A stretch of 64,000 nt of DNA. It comes from an uncultured Oscillospiraceae bacterium. Its GTDB lineage: Bacteria; Bacillota; Clostridia; Oscillospirales; Ruminococcaceae. The stretch covers positions 3,352-67,351 of the forward strand of contig CAJTTH010000007.1 in NCBI GenBank assembly GCA_910579125.1. Direction: 5' to 3'. Numbering within the stretch: position 1 is the first letter of the stretch; each line of letters starts with the position of its first letter. Positions 58,188 through 64,000 of the stretch are shown in pieces. The notes beneath the pieces are model-generated. The model searched no databases, was not told the DNA's origin, and worked only from the letters and a program-made list of their open reading frames with translations. The translations under genes were made by a program, and so were the position numbers.

Positions 58188-59138
58188 TTATACGCCCAAA
58201 ACCGTGCGCTCCGAAAGCCTCTTGCCGCGCAGAAAAGCCTCGGTCGCCATACGCTTTCCGCCCTCATGCTGTACCTCGGTTAATTCGATGCAAACACCAT
58301 CTCCACACACCACCGCAAATGAACCCGCATCGGCGATCGAACCCGCCGGCAGCTCGCTCGTCCGCTCCGTCAGCCTTGAACGGTACACCTTGAGCCGCTT
58401 CCCGTCCAGAAACGTGTAGCAGCACGGCACGTCCGCCATGGCGCGAATGAGGTCATAGACCCGTTTCGCGGGCAGCGTGAAGTCAAGATTCAGTTCCTCT
58501 TTTGTGATCATCTTCGCGTAACTTGGCTCGCGGCAGTATTCCTGTGCGGAGAAGACCGCTGTCTCGTTTTGCAGCCGCACAAGCGTCTCGGCGATAAGTT
58601 CTCCGCTTATCTGCGAAAGCTCTGCGGAAAGCTCCGTGCCTGTCATTTCGGGCGTTATTACAACGTCGCGCCGCATAATAACGTCGCCCGTGTCAAGACC
58701 CTCGTCCATTTTCATGGTGCAAAGGCTCGTCTCGGTCTCGCCGTCCTGAATACAACGCTGGATAGGCGCTGCGCCGCGGTATTTCGGCAGACGCGAAGCG
58801 TGCGCGTTAATGCAGCCGAACCTCGGCAGCTCCAGAATTTCCTTTGGCAGTATTTGTCCGTAGGCCACGACGATTATTGCGTCAGGAGCTATTTCTTTAA
58901 GCACCCGCAGCGACTCCTCCGCGTCCTCGCCCTTGCGCAGCGAGCGCGGCTGATACACAGGAATGCTATTGTTGACCGCATAGTCCTTTACCGGCGAAGT
59001 CATTATCTGCTTGCCGCGGTTCTTGGGCTTATCGGGCTGCGTAAACACCGCGCAGATCTCGTTGCCAAGCTCGTTGAGCACCCGCAACGAGTTCACCGAG
59101 AATTCGGGAGTACCCATAAAAACCAGTCTCATCTTCAT
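58188..59138 (-). CDS. fmt: Methionyl-tRNA formyltransferase
   Basis: 316 residues. Formylates Met-tRNAi using 10-formyl-THF. N-terminal MGTPEFSV, TQPDKPKNRG, the catalytic NAH in CINAHASRLPKYRGAAPI (usually NVHAS), Asp in MDEGLDTGD, then the C-terminal OB-like domain. It overlaps the upstream deformylase by 4 bp, and GGAGG is 7 nt before ATG. Confidence 0.94.
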   Translation of the reverse strand: MKMRLVFMGTPEFSVNSLRVLNELGNEICAVFTQPDKPKNRGKQIMTSPVKDYAVNNSIPVYQPRSLRKGEDAEESLRVLKEIAPDAIIVVAYGQILPKEILELPRFGCINAHASRLPKYRGAAPIQRCIQDGETETSLCTMKMDEGLDTGDVIMRRDVVITPEMTGTELSAELSQISGELIAETLVRLQNETAVFSAQEYCREPSYAKMITKEELNLDFTLPAKRVYDLIRAMADVPCCYTFLDGKRLKVYRSRLTERTSELPAGSIADAGSFAVVCGDGVCIELTEVQHEGGKRMATEAFLRGKRLSERTVLGV

Positions 59139-59599
59139 TGCTTATCCTCCTCTTCCTCGACCCACTCAATCACCTTATCCTCGAACAATATGCCGTTCAG
59201 GTGGTCGATCTCGTGGCTGAACGCCCTCGCGAGCAGCTCCTTGCCCTTGAACTTCACCTGTCTCCCGAAACGATCCATAGCCTTGACACGAACGTGTCCC
59301 GGGCGCTGCACTATGCCGCGCTTTCCCTCACAGGAAAGGCAGCCCTCAGGTTCAAACTGTCTGCCGCGCATCGAGGTGATGACGGGATTCACAAGCTCAA
59401 TACGTCCGTTTCCGACGTCGATAACGACGACCCGCTTAAGCACGCCTATCTGCGGCGCGGCAAGCCCTATTCCGTCCGCGTCGACCATGGTCTCGTACAT
59501 ATCGTCAAGCAGTTCTACCAGTTCCTTGTCAAACCGCGTTACCTCCGCGCATTCCTCGCGCAGAACGGGATCGCCGAATTTAAGGATATCGCGTATCAT
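59135..59599 (-). CDS. def: Peptide deformylase (copy 1, fmt-proximal)
   Basis: 154 residues. Removes the N-formyl group from nascent proteins. Motifs GIGLAAPQ, EGCLSC and HEIDHLNG give the metal ligands (Cys, two His) and the catalytic Glu. C-terminal tail acidic (VEEEEDKQ). Overlaps fmt by 4 bp and the second copy by 4 bp. Confidence 0.94.
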   Translation of the reverse strand: MIRDILKFGDPVLREECAEVTRFDKELVELLDDMYETMVDADGIGLAAPQIGVLKRVVVIDVGNGRIELVNPVITSMRGRQFEPEGCLSCEGKRGIVQRPGHVRVKAMDRFGRQVKFKGKELLARAFSHEIDHLNGILFEDKVIEWVEEEEDKQ

Positions 59600-60072
59600 T
59601 TTATTCCCTCCACGCGTTTGGGAATTACCTGTTTAACTCTGTCGGTGAACAAAATTCCCTCAAGATGATCACACTCATGGCAAATCGCGCGCGCCAACAA
59701 GCCCTCTCCCTTAACAACAAACTCATTGCCGTGACGGTCGAACGCCTTGACCTTGACTTTCATCGGACGCTCCACCTCGCACCATTCGCCCGGCGCGGAC
59801 AGACAGCCCTCGTTGCCGCTTTGAATTCCCGATTGTTCGATGATAACAGGATTTACAAGCTCGATCGTTCCCTTTCCGTCTCGAATGTCTATCACCACTG
59901 CGCGACGGAGCAGACCGACCTGCGGCGCGGCAAGACCAACTCCATCGGCGCTTAGAAGCGTCTCCGTCATATCGTCCAGCAATATTCCGAGTTTCTCGTC
60001 AAAATTCGTGACCTCTCTGCATTTTTTTCGGAGAACGTCCTCCCCGAACCGAACAATCTCTCTTAAAGCCAT
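59596..60072 (-). CDS. def: Peptide deformylase (copy 2, priA-proximal)
   Basis: 158 residues. A second, complete deformylase right upstream of copy 1, with GVGLAAPQ, EGCLS and HECDHLEG intact. The two share gene length and motif spacing but are clearly diverged, so the duplication is not recent. It starts 15 bp after priA. Having two in tandem is unusual for this locus. Confidence 0.93.
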   Translation of the reverse strand: MALREIVRFGEDVLRKKCREVTNFDEKLGILLDDMTETLLSADGVGLAAPQVGLLRRAVVIDIRDGKGTIELVNPVIIEQSGIQSGNEGCLSAPGEWCEVERPMKVKVKAFDRHGNEFVVKGEGLLARAICHECDHLEGILFTDRVKQVIPKRVEGIK

Positions 60073-60087
60073 ATTCTTTCCTCTCTT

Positions 60088-62493
60088 TTATTCAACATTC
60101 CCGTTTATATCTGCGTAAAAACTTACATTTTCAAAGGACTTGTCTCCGTAAGCCCGTTTTAGAACCGTTCCGACGACCTCTCTGAGTGTCCTGCTGTTTT
60201 TGCATTTAATTATCAGATGATATCGGTACCGTCCGTTTATACGTCCGACGGTGTTGGGCGCGGGTCCGAGAATGCGCATGGGAACGCGCTCCCCATAGGG
60301 CTTTGCGGTCTCCGTCAGCATACCCGCGAACTTTCTTGCCGCCGCGCGGCAGCGTTCGTTCTCCAACGATGAAAACCCGAATGTTACCAGATCGCAGAAC
60401 GGCGGATAAAACTGTGCCTCACGAAGCGAAATTTCCTCCGCGTAGAAGTCGGGATAATTCTGGTTTGCCGCCAGATTTATCACATAATGCTCAGGTGAAA
60501 ACGTTTGCAGCAGTGCCCTGCCTTTTTTTCCGCCGCGTCCCGACCGCCCGACCACTTGTGTTATCAGCGAAAACGTTCGCTCATAAGCCCGAAAATCGGC
60601 GGCGTAAAGCGAATTGTCGATCTTCAGCACCCCGACGAGCGTAACGTTCGGGAAATCCAACCCCTTGGCTATCATCTGCGTGCCGACCATTATATCGTAT
60701 TCACCCTCCGCAAACGCCCTGAACTTGCGTTCAAACGCGTTCTTCGTGGAGGTCGTGTCCGCGTCCATGCGCAGTATACGCGCTTCGGGGAACATCTGTG
60801 CCAGCTCGTCCTCGATAAGCTGCGTGCCCTCGCCCTTCATATTGAAGAACCGCCCGCCGCATTTCGGACAAACCGTGTCAATCCGTCTCATATAGCCGCA
60901 GTAATGGCATATCACGCAGCCGTTTGCTTTGTGATAGGTCAGCGGCAGCGCGCAATTGGGGCAGTCAAGCGGCTTTCCGCAGGCAAGGCAGCGCACGCTC
61001 GTGTGATAGCCGCGCCTGTTCAGCAGCAGAATCGACTGCTCACCGCGCTCCAGATTGCTTTCCAGTTCGCCCAGCAACGACATCGAAAACGTGGACATAT
61101 TGCCGTTTTGACGCTCCTCCTGCATATTTATGATGTACACCTCGGGAAGCACTGCGTTATTATAGCGCTCGTCGATCTCGAACAGCGAATACCGCCCGAT
61201 CTTCGCGTTGTAGCAGCTCTCCAGCGACGGAGTTGCCGACGCGAGCAGCAGCAGCGACCGATGTGCAAAGCAGCGCTGTTTCGCGAGCTCGCGCGCGTGA
61301 TAACGCGGAGTGCTCTCGGACTTGTAGGAGCTTTCGCCCTCCTCGTCGATAACGATTATCCCCAGATCAGACACCGGCGCGAACACCGCGCTGCGCGTTC
61401 CGATAACGATACGCGCCCTGCCCTCGCGGATACGGCGGTACTCGTCCGCACGTTCCCCGAGTGAAAGCGAGCTGTGCATTACCGCGACTTCATCGCCGAA
61501 AAGCGCCCTGAACTTATTCACCATCTGCGGCGTAAGCGATATCTCGGGAACGAGCATAATGGCGCTCTGACCGCGTTTCAGGGCTTCGTTTATAAGCCGT
61601 ATGAACACCGAGGTCTTTCCGCTGCCCGTAACACCGCGCAACAGTGCGCAGCGCGGTTCGCCACACCGCATAAGCGCGAGCAGTCCGTCAAAAATTTCCT
61701 GCTGCTTCGGCGAGAACACTATGCTCTCGGGACTTTCGGTCGCCTTTGCGCCGCTCTCCGTACGGAAAACAACGTTTTCGTAACGCTCCAGAACGTTCTT
61801 CTCGACAAGCCGCTTTACGACCGCTGGAGTTACCGCGCATTCATAGCAGACCTCGTGCAGCGACGCCGCCTCGGCAGTCTCCAGAAACGCGATCACCGCA
61901 CGCTGTTTCGCCGTTGGCTTCGGCAGCTCGACCTCGGGGCAAAGCCGCAGCATGGTCACGCTTTCGTCGCCGATCTTACGCTTGGCGACGCTTTCCTCAA
62001 TTAGAGCGCCCTTTACGGCGAGTGACTTCACCAACGCGGAATTAGCCGCTATCAGCGCCGAAAACGCGTTCTTATCGGCTTTTTTGAGGATCTCAAGCAG
62101 TCCGCGCTCCTTATCCGACAATTCGCCCGAAAAATCCTCCGCGAGCTTGAAGCCGCTTTTCAGCGAGAACCCCAGACCCGGCGGCAGCAGCGCGCGAAAC
62201 GCGTCGTAATAGGTGCAGAACGTGTTTTCGCTTATCCACGCGCAGAGGTTCATCAGCTCCTCCGAGAGCACGGGTTGGCCGTCGATAACAAAGTCGACAG
62301 ACTTTACCTTACCCTCGGGAGGCTCGGCGCTCACCCCGAAAACCACGCCAATGCGCTTTCGGTTGCCGCGTCCGAACGGCACAACGACGCGAACACCGCG
62401 CGTTACCGAATTTTCAAGTACTACAGGAATTTCATACGAAAACAGCATATCGAACGCGTAGAGCGTGTTTTCAACCGCGACTTGTGCTATCAA
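60088..62493 (-). CDS. priA: Primosomal replication restart helicase PriA
   Basis: 801 residues. The N-terminal 3'-DNA-binding domain, then the helicase with Walker A GVTGSGKTSVF and motif II IVIDEEGE. The zinc fingers are CLACGKPLDCPNC and CHYCGY...CPKCGG. Motif II usually reads DEEH; here the His is Gly. Overlaps gmk by 4 bp; the usual rpoZ and coaBC between gmk and priA are absent. Confidence 0.94.
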   Translation of the reverse strand: MIAQVAVENTLYAFDMLFSYEIPVVLENSVTRGVRVVVPFGRGNRKRIGVVFGVSAEPPEGKVKSVDFVIDGQPVLSEELMNLCAWISENTFCTYYDAFRALLPPGLGFSLKSGFKLAEDFSGELSDKERGLLEILKKADKNAFSALIAANSALVKSLAVKGALIEESVAKRKIGDESVTMLRLCPEVELPKPTAKQRAVIAFLETAEAASLHEVCYECAVTPAVVKRLVEKNVLERYENVVFRTESGAKATESPESIVFSPKQQEIFDGLLALMRCGEPRCALLRGVTGSGKTSVFIRLINEALKRGQSAIMLVPEISLTPQMVNKFRALFGDEVAVMHSSLSLGERADEYRRIREGRARIVIGTRSAVFAPVSDLGIIVIDEEGESSYKSESTPRYHARELAKQRCFAHRSLLLLASATPSLESCYNAKIGRYSLFEIDERYNNAVLPEVYIINMQEERQNGNMSTFSMSLLGELESNLERGEQSILLLNRRGYHTSVRCLACGKPLDCPNCALPLTYHKANGCVICHYCGYMRRIDTVCPKCGGRFFNMKGEGTQLIEDELAQMFPEARILRMDADTTSTKNAFERKFRAFAEGEYDIMVGTQMIAKGLDFPNVTLVGVLKIDNSLYAADFRAYERTFSLITQVVGRSGRGGKKGRALLQTFSPEHYVINLAANQNYPDFYAEEISLREAQFYPPFCDLVTFGFSSLENERCRAAARKFAGMLTETAKPYGERVPMRILGPAPNTVGRINGRYRYHLIIKCKNSRTLREVVGTVLKRAYGDKSFENVSFYADINGNVE

Positions 62494-63107
62494 GCGTCCT
62501 CGCCCTTTTCAAAGCCGTTCAGCAGAGCGTCATTGCGCGAACGTCTCAGCTTTTCGGCGCGAAGCACTGCCAAAAGATCGTCCACGGCCTCGTCCAGCTT
62601 GTCGTTGACGATAAGGTAATCGTAATTTTTCGCGTACCCTATCTCTGTGCGTGCCTGTCGAGTGCGCTCGATAATTTTCTCCTCGCTCTCAGTGCCGCGG
62701 TCGCGCAGACGCTTCTCAAGAACTTCCCATGACGGCGGCAGTATGAACACCAGACAAGCCTCGGGGAACAGACGGCGGATATTCATAGCGCCCTCCACCT
62801 CGATTTTAAGTATAGCGTCCTTGCCCCGCTCTATCAGGTCGTTCACGCTTTTGCGGAGCGTTCCGTAATAATTTCCGCAATACTCGGTGTATTCGAGAAC
62901 CTCCTTTTCGTCGATTTTCCGCTCAAATTCCTCACGCGTAAGAAAATGATAGTGAACGCCGTTCACCTCGCCCTCGCGCGGAGAACGTGTCGTCGCGGAA
63001 ACAGCATATCCCGCGCTGTCCGTTTTCTTGAAAAGCCCGTTAAGTATCGTGTCCTTTCCGCACCCCGCGGGCGCGGACACCACAAACAAAAGCCCCTCTT
63101 CCGCCAT
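62490..63107 (-). CDS. gmk: Guanylate kinase
   Basis: 205 residues. ATP-dependent GMP phosphorylation. P-loop in SAPAGCGKDTI (a variant of the usual SGPSGAGKGT), then VSATTRSPREGEVNGVHYHF (GMP-binding) and LKIEVEGAMNIRR. ATG at 63107 has GGGGG upstream. It is 19 bp after remA. Confidence 0.93.
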   Translation of the reverse strand: MAEEGLLFVVSAPAGCGKDTILNGLFKKTDSAGYAVSATTRSPREGEVNGVHYHFLTREEFERKIDEKEVLEYTEYCGNYYGTLRKSVNDLIERGKDAILKIEVEGAMNIRRLFPEACLVFILPPSWEVLEKRLRDRGTESEEKIIERTRQARTEIGYAKNYDYLIVNDKLDEAVDDLLAVLRAEKLRRSRNDALLNGFEKGEDA

Positions 63108-63126
63108 AGCAATACCCCCTGTAAAG

Positions 63127-63369
63127 TTACCCCGCATTATCGGTTTTGCCGATGATCGTCTCGGGCTGGAGCGCCGAGAGAATGACGTGTCCGCTGTCGC
63201 ACACGATAACGGAGCGCGTTTTTCGTCCGCAGGTAGCGTCGATCGCGGTGCCGCCGTCTTTAGCGACCTGTACTATGCGCTTTACGGGAGCCGCGTCTGG
63301 GCTTACCACAGCCACGATCTTATCCGCGTTTACAGCGTTGCCGAACCCGATATTCAAGAGACGCATCAT
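63127..63369 (-). CDS. remA: RemA-family extracellular-matrix regulator (DUF370)
   Basis: 80 residues, with the family's [42 protein letters not shown] and [19 protein letters not shown]. In Bacillus RemA is a DNA-binding protein that activates matrix and osmoprotection genes. It precedes gmk in many Firmicutes. Two adjacent ATGs, GGGAGG upstream. Confidence 0.92.
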   Translation of the reverse strand: MMRLLNIGFGNAVNADKIVAVVSPDAAPVKRIVQVAKDGGTAIDATCGRKTRSVIVCDSGHVILSALQPETIIGKTDNAG

Positions 63370-63401
63370 TCTCTACCTCCCTACTATAAACATATATTTT
63401 A

Positions 63402-63430
63402 ATTATATCACATTTGCCGAAAAAAATCAA
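63402..63430 (-). promoter_or_regulatory. Promoter of remA-gmk-priA-def-fmt
   Basis: On the minus strand TTGATT (63425-63430), 17-bp spacer, TATAAT (63402-63407). Confidence 0.75.
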
Positions 63431-63453
63431 TACAATTTTTTTCAAAAAACCTC

Positions 63454-63482
63454 TTGACAAATTTCGGGTTATGTGATATAAT
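63454..63482 (+). promoter_or_regulatory. Sigma-A promoter of the tRNA-Thr gene
   Basis: TTGACA (63454-63459), 17-bp spacer, TATAAT (63477-63482), about 22 bp before the tRNA. Confidence 0.88.
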
Positions 63483-63503
63483 AATATCGTTGCAGTGATA
63501 AGT

Positions 63504-63579
63504 GCTGTTATAGCTCAGTTGGTAGAGCACATCCTTGGTAAGGATGAGGTCATCAGTTCGACTCTGATTAACAGCTCCA
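63504..63579 (+). tRNA. tRNA-Thr(GGU)
   Basis: 76 nt with an encoded CCA end. The acceptor stem GCTGTTA pairs with TAACAGC, the D-arm is AGCTCAGTTGGTAGAGC, the anticodon loop is CATCC-TTGGTAA-GGATG (anticodon GGT), and the T-arm loop is TTCGACT. A terminator follows directly. Confidence 0.97.
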
Positions 63580-63580
63580 C

Positions 63581-63617
63581 AAAGCCGCTTGTAGGATATA
63601 CAGGCGGCTTTGTTTTA
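63581..63617 (+). terminator. Terminator of the tRNA-Thr unit
   Basis: AAAGCCGC pairs with GCGGCTTT, then TGTTTTATTT. Confidence 0.85.
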
Positions 63618-63704
63618 TTTCTTTTGAATTTCTTGAAAAAAGTACCCAACCTTTTGGTTTTTTTGCGCACTATATATACGAGAACGCTTCCGGAGGCTTT
63701 CAAA

Positions 63705-64000
63705 ATGGATAAACAAACAGCGGACAAGAAAGTTTACGAATACCGCGACAGGATATTCGGCTTTGCAATGGAGAAAACTAGAAACGTCGATCAGGCGCAG
63801 GAGCTGTCCTCGGACATAATATGCGAGGTCTACCGTTCGTTTCTGCGCGCAAACGAGGTCGTGAATCTCGACGGCTACGTCTACCGCATAGCGCGGAACG
63901 TGTGGGCGAAGTACGTTCGGCGGCTCACCGAAAGCAGGAGCTTCGAGGACATCAACAACGTTGTGATACCGTATTACGACAAGCACGACGATGACGAGGA
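63705..64000 (+). CDS. ECF-like RNA polymerase sigma factor, 5' part
   Basis: Runs off the window after 98 codons. The sequence is sigma-70 region 2: DKKVYEYRDRIFGFAMEKTR, then AQELSSDIICEVYRSF and LDGYVYRIARNVWAKYVRR. GGAGG is 8 nt before ATG. Region 4 and any regulator gene lie to the right, outside the window. Confidence 0.75.
   Translation, partial: MDKQTADKKVYEYRDRIFGFAMEKTRNVDQAQELSSDIICEVYRSFLRANEVVNLDGYVYRIARNVWAKYVRRLTESRSFEDINNVVIPYYDKHDDDE

Noticed and set aside
63615..63986. Minus-strand open frame opposite the last sigma factor
   Set aside because: The plus strand has a GGAGG ribosome-binding site and clear sigma region 2 sequence; the minus frame has neither.

Overview
The window reads as a chromosome segment of an endospore-forming Clostridia bacterium, probably Oscillospirales/Ruminococcaceae-like. 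Support: a complete spoIIIAA-AH operon, a tiny SpoVM gene, GatCAB, a PASTA-domain Ser/Thr kinase, RemA, a split glutamate synthase, ANTAR and T-box style regulation, and textbook TTGACA-17-TATAAT promoters. Coding DNA is moderately GC-rich and intergenic DNA is very AT-rich. No rRNA, CRISPR array, prophage or intact transposon was seen; one decayed IS256-type transposase fragment is present.

Layout. 1-11 kb: the promoter and leader of a gene lying off the left edge, a soluble hybrid histidine kinase, a CorA-type transporter with a small upstream ORF, two lipoproteins (one an SGNH hydrolase fused to a DUF4358-like domain), rlmH-dacF, an atypical metallophosphoesterase with a YdbC/PC4 protein, and a noncoding element bounded by inverted repeats. 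11-15 kb: a 43-residue lipoprotein and an ECF sigma factor coupled to a large membrane protein with four extracytoplasmic repeats. 15-19 kb: gatC-gatA-gatB and a short orphan transcription unit. 19-26 kb: a split glutamate synthase operon (amidotransferase, FMN/Fe-S synthase domain, ferredoxin, FAD reductase, GXGXG domain, GNAT, ANTAR regulator) behind a leader that could attenuate. 26-35 kb: an SbcCD/YhaNO-like pair, an HTH-TPR regulator, RidA, a DUF2625 protein, threonine deaminase with a T-box-like leader, an AT-rich orphan and thrH.

35-50 kb is a conserved clostridial block, mostly on the minus strand: asp23-nusB-xseA-xseB-ispA-PAP2-dxs-(frameshifted gene)-tlyA-nadK-argR-recN from one promoter near 44.56 kb, preceded by spoIIIAA-AH with a candidate sigma-E promoter. 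A two-gene plus-strand unit (a small membrane protein and spoVM) sits between them. 50-63.4 kb is the Firmicutes gmk-priA-def-fmt-rsmB-rlmN-prpC-prkC-rsgA-thiN block. rpoZ, coaBC and rpe are missing from their usual slots, and there are two tandem peptide deformylases. The right edge holds remA, a tRNA-Thr(GGU) and the start of another ECF-type sigma factor.

Most genes are housekeeping or sporulation and need no new explanation. The parts worth a second look are the sigma factor/four-repeat membrane protein pair, the inverted-repeat-bounded 260-bp element, the orphan transcription unit at 18.9-19.2 kb, the glutamate synthase leader with its ANTAR gene, the ilvA leader whose antiterminator bulge is not canonical, a repeated palindromic element placed directly before the ribosome-binding sites of gatA and spoIIIAH, two stretches of phased A/T tracts, and several enzymes with replaced active-site residues. 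I found no convincing multi-gene undescribed defence or biosynthetic system.
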